Shown in pieces: positions 51,674 through 59,228 of a DNA stretch of 64,000 nucleotides. Numbering within the stretch: position 1 is the stretch's first letter; each line of letters starts with the position of its first letter. The notes below the pieces were generated by a model. It saw nothing but the letters and a program-made list of their open reading frames with translations, was not told the DNA's origin and ran no database searches. The stretch is from DAOMFB01 sp963721385 (GTDB lineage: Bacteria; Acidobacteriota; Thermoanaerobaculia; UBA5066). The translations under genes and the position numbers were made by a program. The stretch spans positions 1 through 64,000 of the forward strand of contig CAVRJB010000001.1 in assembly GCA_963721385.1 (NCBI GenBank), read 5' to 3'.

Positions 51674-53332
51674 ATGTCCGGTATTCTCCTGACGGCGTCG
51701 CTCTTCTTCCTCGATTGCTTCATGCCGTACGGCGTCCTGGACGGGATCCTCTACGCCGTTCCGGTTCTTCTTGGAATCTGGGTTCCGGGGACGCGCTACG
51801 CGCCCGCGGCCGCTGGGGCGGCGACGGCCCTGAATGTCGCGACCTTCTTCGTCGGGAAGACGTCGCTCGTCCCTCTCGGCTTCGCCCTCGTCGACCGCCT
51901 CGTGGCCGTCGGGCTCGTCTGGCTCATCGCCGGGGCCGTCGTCTGGAAGAAGCGGCGCGACGAGACGGTCGAGCGGCTCTCGGCGATCGTCGAGTCGTCG
52001 GGCGACGCCATCATCGGCATCGCGCTCGACGGGACGGTGACGAGTTGGAACGCGGGAGCCGAGCGGCTCTACGGCTTTGCGGCGGCCGAAATCGTGGGAG
52101 GGCCGATCGCCGACTTTCAGCCCCAGGCCGCGCTGGAGTGGGAGGGGTATCTCAGCCGGGTCGCCCACGGCGAGGCCCTCGACCACGTCGAAGCGCGGCG
52201 CGTACGGAAGGACGGCCGCGAGATCTGGGTCTCCCTCCGCGTGTCACCGGTCCGTGACGCCGCCGGGCGCTTCGCCGGCGCGTCCGTCATCGCCCGCGAC
52301 ATCTCCCGACGACGCTTCGCCGAGTCGCGCCTCGGACTCGTCCTCTCGAACGCGCCCGTCGTCCTCTTCTCGCTCGACCGGAACGGGATCATCACCTTCT
52401 GCGAGGGACAGCCGCTCACCTCCCTCGGCCAGGCGCCGGAGAAGCTGGTCGGGCGCTCGTCGTTCGAGCTCTTCGGGCACCACGAGTGGGTCGTCGCGGA
52501 GACGCGCCGCGTCCTCTCGGGAGAGGCCTTCACGGGCGGTGGCGCGGCCGAGGGGCGCTGGTGGGAGAACCACTACGCGCCGATCCTCGGGGCCGAGGGT
52601 CAGGTGACCGGTGGAATCGCGGTCGCCATCGACGTCACGGACCGGAAGGAGGCCGAGGAGAAAGTCGTGCGGCAGGAGGCGCTCGCGCGGCTCGGCTCCA
52701 TGGCCGCCGTGGTGGCGCACGAGGTGAAGAATCCGCTCGCAGGGATCGGCGGCGCCGTGCAGGTCCTCCGCGACCGGCTGCCCGCCGGCGCTCCCGACCG
52801 CGAGATCATGACGGAGGTGCTCGGACGGCTCGGCGGGCTGAACGCCCTCGTCCAGGACCTCCTCGACTTCGCCCGGCCCCGCTCACCGCGCTTCGCTCCG
52901 TTCGCGGTCCTGAACGCGCTTCGCGACACCGCGACTCTCCTGACCCGGGACCCGGCGTTCGCCGGCCTTCCGGTGACGATCGGCGGCGACGACGTGACGC
53001 TGACCGGCGACGCCGATCTTCTGCGCGACGTCTTCCACAACCTGCTCCTGAACGGCGCGCAGGCGACGGGGGGCGCCGGGCCGCTGGCCGTGACGGTTGC
53101 GGAAACGGGCGGGCGCTGCGTCGTCTCCTTCCGGGACAAGGGGCCGGGAATCCCGGAGGAGCTGCGCGAGAAGGTCTTCGAGCCCTTCTTCACGACGAAG
53201 CACCGCGGCACGGGGCTGGGCCTCTCGATCGCGCGCCGCATCGTCGAGGCGCACGGGGGAACGCTCGGGCTTGAGACGCCGCCCGACGGCGGCACCGTCG
53301 CGCGGGTCGAGCTTCCTCTGTCCCGGGGCTGA
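51674..53332 (+). CDS. PAS-domain sensor histidine kinase (NtrB-like)
   Basis: 552 residues from ATG 51674. Three to four N-terminal transmembrane segments (to about 95), two PAS domains (about 105-225, with DGTVTSWNAGAERLYGF, and about 230-345), then the H-box VVAHEVKNPLAGIGGAVQVL (His about 356) and HATPase motifs NLLLNGAQATGG, DKGPGI, FFTTKHRGTGLGLSIA. The HEVKNPLAG type is typical of kinases pairing with NtrC regulators, and an NtrC gene lies just beyond the divergent promoter. A start at 51536 would overlap the divergent gene. Confidence 0.92.
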   Translation: MSGILLTASLFFLDCFMPYGVLDGILYAVPVLLGIWVPGTRYAPAAAGAATALNVATFFVGKTSLVPLGFALVDRLVAVGLVWLIAGAVVWKKRRDETVERLSAIVESSGDAIIGIALDGTVTSWNAGAERLYGFAAAEIVGGPIADFQPQAALEWEGYLSRVAHGEALDHVEARRVRKDGREIWVSLRVSPVRDAAGRFAGASVIARDISRRRFAESRLGLVLSNAPVVLFSLDRNGIITFCEGQPLTSLGQAPEKLVGRSSFELFGHHEWVVAETRRVLSGEAFTGGGAAEGRWWENHYAPILGAEGQVTGGIAVAIDVTDRKEAEEKVVRQEALARLGSMAAVVAHEVKNPLAGIGGAVQVLRDRLPAGAPDREIMTEVLGRLGGLNALVQDLLDFARPRSPRFAPFAVLNALRDTATLLTRDPAFAGLPVTIGGDDVTLTGDADLLRDVFHNLLLNGAQATGGAGPLAVTVAETGGRCVVSFRDKGPGIPEELREKVFEPFFTTKHRGTGLGLSIARRIVEAHGGTLGLETPPDGGTVARVELPLSRG

Positions 53333-53335
53333 GGA

Positions 53336-54007
53336 TCAGGCGATCGCGGCCTCGGCGACGGCCGCGAGGCCGCCCGCCGGCGCCGCGGCGCGGGCTCCGC
53401 TCGTCACCCAGGCGCGCCGGTAGGCCAGCGAAACCGCCTCGAGCTTCGAGTGGACGTCCAGCTTCGCGAGGATGTTCTGGACGTGGTTGCGGACCGTGAC
53501 CGAGCTGATCGAGAGCTCGCGGGCCACCTCCTTGTTCTGGAGGCCCGTGGCGATCAGCTCGAGGATCTGGCGTTCGCGGCAGGTGAGGGGAGGACGATCC
53601 GGGACGGCGAGCCTCAGGGGTGCGGGGGCGGCGAAAGGCCGAGCCTGAGTGGAAGTGGAGGAGGAGGAAGAGGAGATCGGCTGGGAAGCCGACGTGAGGC
53701 TGTGCGCCTCGAGGGGCTGGAGGATGTGAACCACGGTGTAGAGATGGCTGCGCCGTCCCGGAATCATGATAAGGGTGACGTTCTGGCCTCGGAGGCCATG
53801 GGGGAAGAGGTCCCGATCGCGGAGAACACGGTGGGCCCGCCGTCCAAGAACTTCGTCCTGCGTCCGGTTGAGCAGGGTCGCGGCGCCCCGGTTCCAGAAC
53901 ACGATGCGGTCGTCCTGGTCCGTGGCGAACGCGGGCGGGTTCCCCTCGGCAAGTGCCCTCAGGATGTCCCGGCGGTCGGAAACGTCGAAGGTCTCCGGGG
54001 TCATCAC
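53336..54007 (-). CDS. PAS-LuxR-type transcription regulator
   Basis: 223 residues. PAS-like N-domain (about 20-95: PAFATDQDDRIVFWNRGAATLL), a Ser-rich linker, and a LuxR/GerE HTH (about 140-200: LTCRERQILELIATGLQNKEVARELSIS split by VTVRNHVQNILAKLDVHSKLEAV). DNA-binding regulator responding to an unknown signal. Converges on the PAS kinase (3 bp apart) and is divergent from the radical-SAM-like pair (161 bp), which it may control. Confidence 0.88.
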   Translation of the reverse strand: MMTPETFDVSDRRDILRALAEGNPPAFATDQDDRIVFWNRGAATLLNRTQDEVLGRRAHRVLRDRDLFPHGLRGQNVTLIMIPGRRSHLYTVVHILQPLEAHSLTSASQPISSSSSSTSTQARPFAAPAPLRLAVPDRPPLTCRERQILELIATGLQNKEVARELSISSVTVRNHVQNILAKLDVHSKLEAVSLAYRRAWVTSGARAAAPAGGLAAVAEAAIA

Positions 54008-54070
54008 GTCACGCCTCCCTTCGCCTGTTGACCTTTTCAGCGCAAGCCCAATGCCAGCACCGGGGAGCCG

Positions 54071-54090
54071 CCTGATGCGGATTTATCAGG
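54071..54090. promoter_or_regulatory. Dyad in the LuxR / radical-SAM divergent region
   Basis: CCTGAT-N8-ATCAGG, a perfect 6-bp inverted repeat spanning 20 bp, the size of a site for a dimeric regulator. It is about 65 bp from the LuxR start and 80-100 bp from the plus-strand start. The nearby LuxR protein is a natural candidate binder; this is inference. Confidence 0.4.
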
Positions 54091-54168
54091 CCGGATGGGG
54101 CAATTTCCCGCCGTGGCTGCGGACAATCCCGCAGTTAGGACATCTGCATCACGGACGGGGCCCGGCCC

Positions 54169-55032
54169 GTGCCACAACGTGCCAACGTGGAAGGCCACGT
54201 TCCCGAACTCCGCGTCCGGAAGCGGGTGGTCTGCGGAACCTGCCCCCGGGGCTGCTGCCTCGGGGAGCGGGAGTCCGGCGTCTGTGGCGCCGTCGAAAAC
54301 CTCGGCGGAGAGATCGTGGACGTCCGGAATGGAGCACCGTTCCGGCTCCGGATGGCCCGGAAGACGTCTCCCTTCAGCCGGTTCCTCCCCGGCGCCCACT
54401 TTCTCTCGATCGAGAGCCGGGGATCGGGCCTCTGGCCGGCGAGGCCGGAGCCGGCCGAGGTCTGGTGGGAAGGCCCGGACGGTGCTCCGCGCCTGACGCC
54501 GGACGAGGCGCTTTTCCTTGCCCGCGCCTGGGGCTGCCGGGGAGTCTTCCTCGAGACGGACGACCCGTGGTTCGCCGCGGGGATCGGCGACGAGATCCTC
54601 TCCCGCGCCCGCGACTACACGCTGAGCCCGGCCGTGGCGACGTCGGGCTACCTTTGCGGCGGGGCACGCGAGCACCTGCTCGGCCTCGTCGACGCGGTGG
54701 AGCTGATCCTCTACGGCGTCTCGCCCGGCGTCTACCGCCGGCTTTTCGCGGTCCGCCCGGAGCCCGTTCTGGAAACGGTGGCGTCGCTCGCAGCGCAGTC
54801 CCGGGTCGCCGTCGAGATCGTCGTCCCGCTCCTCCCGGGAGAGAACGACTCCTCGGGCGAGGTCGGGGACCTCTCGCGCTTCGTGGCGGAGAGGCTGGGC
54901 CCGTCCGTCCCCGTCAGGTTCGTGCCGGAGGAGACGTCGCTTCCCGACGAGCGCCTCGCGAGCGCCTGCGCGACGGCGCAGCTGGCCGGCCTCTCCGACG
55001 TCAGCGCCCCGGTGCGCGACGTGCCGACCTGA
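54169..55032 (+). CDS. AmmeMemoRadiSam-type radical-SAM-fold protein lacking the cluster cysteines
   Basis: 287 residues (GTG; a GTG at 54187 also possible). The N-terminal cysteines CGTCPRGCCLGERESGVCGA match the leader knuckle of the AmmeMemoRadiSam radical SAM enzyme, and FSRFLPGAHFLSIESRG aligns with its FLPGS-LS-GTAGCNLRC segment. But the CxxxCxxC is gone (ESRGSGLWPARP). Later barrel parts remain: ALFLARAWGCRGVFLETDDP, SGYL, DAVELILYGVSPGVYRRLF and VVPLLPGENDSSGEVG. A [4Fe-4S]/SAM catalyst is unlikely. It may serve the next radical SAM protein as a partner. Confidence 0.7.
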   Translation: MPQRANVEGHVPELRVRKRVVCGTCPRGCCLGERESGVCGAVENLGGEIVDVRNGAPFRLRMARKTSPFSRFLPGAHFLSIESRGSGLWPARPEPAEVWWEGPDGAPRLTPDEALFLARAWGCRGVFLETDDPWFAAGIGDEILSRARDYTLSPAVATSGYLCGGAREHLLGLVDAVELILYGVSPGVYRRLFAVRPEPVLETVASLAAQSRVAVEIVVPLLPGENDSSGEVGDLSRFVAERLGPSVPVRFVPEETSLPDERLASACATAQLAGLSDVSAPVRDVPT

Positions 55033-55130
55033 TCGGACCGCTCCGGAGCGTTGAAGACCCTGCATCATGGCCGGGGCGGGGTCGGAGTAGGATCGTGGGT
55101 CGCGCCCGCTCCGGGCGCGAGGAGAGGCCG

Positions 55131-56378
55131 TTGTTCAAGCCCGTCGAACTCGAGATCGAGCTGTTCTGCCGCGGGATGCGGATCGACCCCTCCTGCGAGG
55201 TCGAGGAGGACGCCCGCCGCATCGCGCGGACGCGCGCCGGGCTCGGCTCGGGGCTCGAGCTCGTGATCCCGTCGCCGAAGAAGAAGATCTGGGCAAACGT
55301 CCCGGTCCTCGAGTCCTTCGCCGCGGCGTCCCCCTTCGTCCTCCAGAAGAATGGCAGGGGCTACCACGTGGCCGACGAGCGCGACGGTACGGACTATCCC
55401 GTCGAGGTGCCGCCCGAGCCCGAATGGTACTCGTGGACAACCTCGGCGGGGACGACGATGAGCCGCGTTGGCGTCCTGCAGGGAACCTACCTCGGCATCT
55501 ACGTCTCGAACGCGTGCCTCTACTGGGCGATCCCCGCGTCCCCCGCATGCAAGTTCTGCACGACCGGGCGAAACGTCGGCGAGGCCGAGGAGTCGCGCAA
55601 GAAGGTCGACGACGTCGTCGAGACGGCAATCGCGGCGCGCGACCGCTCGGGCTCGATCTTCACGCACCTCAACACGGGCTACCACTTCGAGGACAAGGAA
55701 AACCTCGAGGCGCTCCACGGCCTCAGGCAGTGCGAGCCGTACGTCCGGGCCGTGCGGGAGAAAGTGGGCGGCTTCATCGGCGTCCAGGCCGTCCCGGTGC
55801 CGAGGAAGATGTACCGCGAGTACGACGAACTGATCGAGGCCGGTACCGACCACTTTTCCTTCTGCTATGAGTTCGAGGACCCGGAGGTCTTCGCGCGGCT
55901 CTGCCCCGGAAAGGCGCAGACACTCGGCCAGAAGGCCTTCTTCGACGCCATGGAGTACACGTCCAGGAGGCTCGGGGCGGGCAAGACGTCGGGCGAGATC
56001 ATCGCGGGGCCGGAGAGCGTCGAGGCCACGAAGCGCGGCATCGACCGGATCGTGGACGCGGGCGCCTTTCCGACGGTCTGCATCTTCCGGCCGACGGTCG
56101 GGAGCGAGATGGAATCGGTCCCGCCGCCGGACCCCGAGGCAATGAAGGACGTCTTTGCCCACCTCTGGGAGTCCGTCAAGCGCGCCGGCCTCCCCGTCGG
56201 CGTCTTCCCGGAGATCCAGGTCTCGCTCGTCGTCCAGCCGGAAGAGGCCGCGGAGCTCGCAGCGCCCTCCCTGTCGAACACCCTCTACGAGACGAAGCTC
56301 TCGGCCATCCGGGCCCTCGCGCGGCCCTACATCTGGTGGAAGCGAAAGCCCCGCGGGCCCCGGGCCCCGGCGAAGTAA
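55131..56378 (+). CDS. Radical SAM protein with an unusual CX10CX2C cluster loop
   Basis: 415 residues from a TTG preceded by GAGGAGAGG (no better start nearby). N-terminal ~115 residues unassigned. The cluster loop ACLYWAIPASPACKFCTTG (about 142-160) gives CX10CX2C instead of CX3CX2C. FTHLNTGYHFED, QAVPVPRKMYREYDEL, HFSFCYEFED and GEIIAGPESVEATKRGID trace the half-barrel, with two E/H-rich strands at the SAM site. Product unknown. The dead paralog-like gene 98 bp upstream is probably cotranscribed. Confidence 0.75.
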   Translation: MFKPVELEIELFCRGMRIDPSCEVEEDARRIARTRAGLGSGLELVIPSPKKKIWANVPVLESFAAASPFVLQKNGRGYHVADERDGTDYPVEVPPEPEWYSWTTSAGTTMSRVGVLQGTYLGIYVSNACLYWAIPASPACKFCTTGRNVGEAEESRKKVDDVVETAIAARDRSGSIFTHLNTGYHFEDKENLEALHGLRQCEPYVRAVREKVGGFIGVQAVPVPRKMYREYDELIEAGTDHFSFCYEFEDPEVFARLCPGKAQTLGQKAFFDAMEYTSRRLGAGKTSGEIIAGPESVEATKRGIDRIVDAGAFPTVCIFRPTVGSEMESVPPPDPEAMKDVFAHLWESVKRAGLPVGVFPEIQVSLVVQPEEAAELAAPSLSNTLYETKLSAIRALARPYIWWKRKPRGPRAPAK

Positions 56379-56446
56379 TCGCCTCAATACGGGCTTCTGA
56401 CGCGAAAGAAGCGTAAGAAGCAAGTCAACCGATCTTCTCGAATGCC

Positions 56447-56464
56447 GTATGACGGGCGTCATAC
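56447..56464. promoter_or_regulatory. Candidate operator upstream of the nos-type cluster
   Basis: Perfect 7-bp inverted repeat GTATGAC-GGGC-GTCATAC, 45-62 bp before the start of the HTH gene that heads the cluster. The 18-bp dyad is typical of a homodimer site; the HTH protein itself or another repressor could bind. It does not match an FNR/NNR box. Confidence 0.5.
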
Positions 56465-56508
56465 CGGCCATCTCTCTGCAAGTCCATCGTCTCGCCTCGG
56501 AGGTTCGG

Positions 56509-56769
56509 ATGGCGGCTGCTCCCGGTGGCACGGTGCGTGCAAATCCTGAACGAGTGCGTCTGTCCGTTCGGGAGTCGCGTCGGTTCCTGCCGCGGAGCGC
56601 TGTGGCGAGGATTTTCGGGGTTTCGGTGTCGACGGTGACGCGGTGGGCCCAGCGCGGCCTTCTCCCGGCGGTCAAGACCCCCGGCGGCCACTACCGCTTC
56701 CTGGTCCCGGAAGTGAAACGCGTCGCCGAGGAGGCCGGCCTGACGAATCTCGGAGATCTCGTGAAGTGA
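56509..56769 (+). CDS. BldC/MerR-like helix-turn-helix regulator
   Basis: 86 residues from ATG 56509 (CGGAGG upstream); an ATG at 56449 would overlap the dyad. Domain: FLPRSAVARIFGVSVSTVTR, then WAQRGLLPAVKTPGGHYRF, a winged HTH of the BldC/excisionase type, where the second strand carries the GGHYR/RRF wing. Stop overlaps the GTG of the oxidoreductase gene by 4 bp. Probably a local regulator of the respiratory cluster, perhaps autoregulated via the dyad upstream. Confidence 0.85.
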   Translation: MAAAPGGTVRANPERVRLSVRESRRFLPRSAVARIFGVSVSTVTRWAQRGLLPAVKTPGGHYRFLVPEVKRVAEEAGLTNLGDLVK

Positions 56770-58694
56770 GCATCTCCGTTCGCCTGCCGGATCTCGATCA
56801 GTGGAAGGCGCAGGTGAAGTGCCAGGCCGGCTGTCCGGTGGCGACGGACGCCGGACGGTACGTCCAACTGATCGCCGAGGGGCGCGACGAGGAGGCCTAC
56901 CTCGTTGCCCGCGCGCCGAATCCGTTCGCGTCGGTGTGCGGCCGTGTCTGCGCGGCGCCGTGCGAAGACGCCTGCCGCCGCGGCTCGATCGACGCGCCGA
57001 TTTCGATCCGCGCCCTGAAACGGTTCGTGACGGAGAAATACGGGGTCGAGTCGATCCACCCGGACACGCAGGACCGCCTCCGCCGGGAGCTCGTCTCCGA
57101 GGGGAACCGCTTCGAGGGGCACCTGCCGGTCCACCCGTTCGAGCACGCCCGCGCCGACCGGAAGAAGGTCGCGGTCATCGGGTCGGGCCCGGCGGGCCTC
57201 GCGGCGGCGCACGACCTCGCCCTCCACGGCTACGCCGTGACGGTCTTCGAGGCCAGCGACGAGCCGGGCGGGGCGATGCGCTTCGGCATTCCGGAGTACC
57301 GCCTTCCGCGGACTCTCCTCCGCGAGGAGATCCAGAAGATCGTCTCTCTCGGCGTCGACCTGAAGCTCCTGACGCCGCTGACGCCGTCCTTCGCTCTCCC
57401 CGAGCTCAAAGCTGCCGGCTTCCAGGCGGTCTTCCTCTCGGTCGGCGTGACGAAAGGTCGGGACCTCGCGATCCCGGGCATTCATCTCGCGGGCGTCGTC
57501 AAGGCGATGGAGTACCTCGTCGACGTGAACCACGGCCGCCGGCTCGACCTCGGCCGGAAAGTCGTCATCGTCGGCGGCGGCTTCGTCGCCTTCGACGCCG
57601 CGCGGACGGCGCTTCGGCTCTCGCGCGAGGAAGAAGTGGACGCCCTCGAAAAGGGCGAGACCGGGGCGGTCAAGGAGGCCCTCGACTCGGCGCGCGCGGC
57701 GCTTCGTGGCGGCGCCGCCGAGTTGACGATCGTCTCGCTCGAGAACTTCGAGGAGATGCCGGTTCTGAAGACGACGCAGGGGCACGAGGAGTTCGAGGAG
57801 GCGAAAAAGGAGGGGATCCGGTTCCTTCCGCGCCGTGGTCCGAAGCGCTTCGTGGGCGACGGTCGGCTCGCGGCCGTCGAGCTCCGGAAGGTCATCTCGG
57901 TGTTCGACGAGACGGGGCGCTTCTCGCCCTCCTACGACGACGAGGACGTCGTCACGATCGAGGCGACCGCCTGCATCCTCGCCATCGGACAGAAGGCGGA
58001 CCTCTCCTTCCTGACGCCCGCCGACGGGATCGAGCTGACGCCGGGCGGGACCGTCAGGGTCGACCGCGAGACGCTGGCGACGACGGCGCCGGGCGTCTTC
58101 GCCGGCGGCGACGTCGCCTTCGGCCCCCGGAACCTGATCGAGGCGGTCGCCAATGGCAAGCGAGCCGCGCGCTCGATCCACGAGTTCCTCGCGAGGGATC
58201 GGGTCGGCACGAGCGCCCGGATGGAGATCGAGAAGATCCCCACCCGCGAGTACCGGATGATCGCCGGCTTCGAGCTCCGGGACCGCGAGGCCCCGCCGAC
58301 GCTCGACACCTCGCGGCGCACGGGCATCGCCGAGGTGGAGACGGGCTACGACGAGCGGAACGCCCGGGACCAGGCGGCGCGCTGCCTCGTCTGCCACGTC
58401 CAGACGATCTACGACCCCGAGGCCTGCGTCCTCTGCAGCCGCTGTGTCGACATCTGCCCCGAATACTGCCTCGCCATCGTGCCGTTCGACGAGCTGGGCC
58501 TGCCGGACGCCGAACGCGCCGCGCTCCAGACGAGGGCAGGAGGCGGCGTCCTGCCGCTCTCGGCGATGGTGAAAGACGACGAGAAGTGCATCCGGTGCGG
58601 GCTCTGCGCCGTCCGCTGCCCGACCGACGCGATGACGATGGAGAAGTTCTCGATCACGGAGAGGTTCGTCTCGAGGGACGAGGTGGTGAGATGA
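56766..58694 (+). CDS. FAD/[4Fe-4S] oxidoreductase (GltD-like) with C-terminal ferredoxin
   Basis: 642 residues from GTG coupled to the HTH gene. N-terminal Fer4_20-type cysteines (CQAGCPVATDAGRY, CGRVCAAPCEDACRRG). FAD-binding GSGPAGLAAAHDLALHGYAV and GGGFVAFDAARTAL, AGGDVAFGPRNLIEAVANGK near 460-480. C-terminal cysteine sets CLVC...CVLCSRCVDICPEYC and CIRCGLCAVRCPTDA. NAD(P)H-to-ferredoxin type electron transfer. In this cluster it could feed the quinone pool or bc complex. Overlaps the Rieske ATG (ATGA). Confidence 0.88.
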   Translation: MSISVRLPDLDQWKAQVKCQAGCPVATDAGRYVQLIAEGRDEEAYLVARAPNPFASVCGRVCAAPCEDACRRGSIDAPISIRALKRFVTEKYGVESIHPDTQDRLRRELVSEGNRFEGHLPVHPFEHARADRKKVAVIGSGPAGLAAAHDLALHGYAVTVFEASDEPGGAMRFGIPEYRLPRTLLREEIQKIVSLGVDLKLLTPLTPSFALPELKAAGFQAVFLSVGVTKGRDLAIPGIHLAGVVKAMEYLVDVNHGRRLDLGRKVVIVGGGFVAFDAARTALRLSREEEVDALEKGETGAVKEALDSARAALRGGAAELTIVSLENFEEMPVLKTTQGHEEFEEAKKEGIRFLPRRGPKRFVGDGRLAAVELRKVISVFDETGRFSPSYDDEDVVTIEATACILAIGQKADLSFLTPADGIELTPGGTVRVDRETLATTAPGVFAGGDVAFGPRNLIEAVANGKRAARSIHEFLARDRVGTSARMEIEKIPTREYRMIAGFELRDREAPPTLDTSRRTGIAEVETGYDERNARDQAARCLVCHVQTIYDPEACVLCSRCVDICPEYCLAIVPFDELGLPDAERAALQTRAGGGVLPLSAMVKDDEKCIRCGLCAVRCPTDAMTMEKFSITERFVSRDEVVR

Positions 58695-59221
58695 GCGAGG
58701 AGAAGGACGCGAAGGCGCCGGCGCCTGAAGGCCGGCGGGAGTTCCTCTGGAAGGTCGGCCTCGGGGCCGGGGTCGCGGCGCTCGCGGGGCAGACCGTCGC
58801 CTCGCTCCGCTCGCTGGTCCCCAACGTCTCCTATGACGCGCCGACCACGGTCAAGCTCGGCCCTCCGCAGGAATTCCCGGACGGGTTGAAGTTCCTCCCC
58901 GAGGAGAGGCTCTTCGTCTTCCGCGACGGAAAGAGCTTCCACGCCGTCTCGGCCGTCTGCACGCATCTCGGCTGCACGGTCCGCGCCGAGGCGCTGCCGC
59001 AGACCGAGACAAAGACGATCGACGGCGTCCCGCTCCGGATGACTCACCGGTTCCTCTGCCCCTGCCACGGCTCGAAGTACACGGGGGACGGCACGAACAT
59101 CTCGGGCCCAGCGCCCAAGCCGCTCGCCTGGTACCACCTCTCCCTCGCGACCGACGACGGCCAGCTCGTGGTCGACCTCGCGAAGGAGGTCGGCCACGAC
59201 TTCCGGTTCACGCTGGCGTGA
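58691..59221 (+). CDS. Rieske [2Fe-2S] protein of a cytochrome bc complex
   Basis: 176 residues. Twin-arginine-like leader (GRREFLWKVGLGAG) with one membrane anchor, then the cluster ligands CTHLGC (about 98) and CPCHGSKYTGDG (about 121). Extra residues between the two ligand boxes are usual for bacterial forms. Located between the FAD/Fe-S oxidoreductase and cytochrome b (7-bp gap), so it is part of the quinol:cytochrome c complex that supplies NosZ. Confidence 0.93.
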   Translation: MSEEKDAKAPAPEGRREFLWKVGLGAGVAALAGQTVASLRSLVPNVSYDAPTTVKLGPPQEFPDGLKFLPEERLFVFRDGKSFHAVSAVCTHLGCTVRAEALPQTETKTIDGVPLRMTHRFLCPCHGSKYTGDGTNISGPAPKPLAWYHLSLATDDGQLVVDLAKEVGHDFRFTLA

Positions 59222-59228
59222 GGACGCG

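Noticed and set aside
54061..54140. FNR/NNR-type box upstream of the radical-SAM genes
   Set aside because: Only ATCAG half-sites are present; the spacing (N8) and bases do not fit TTGAT-N4-ATCAA.
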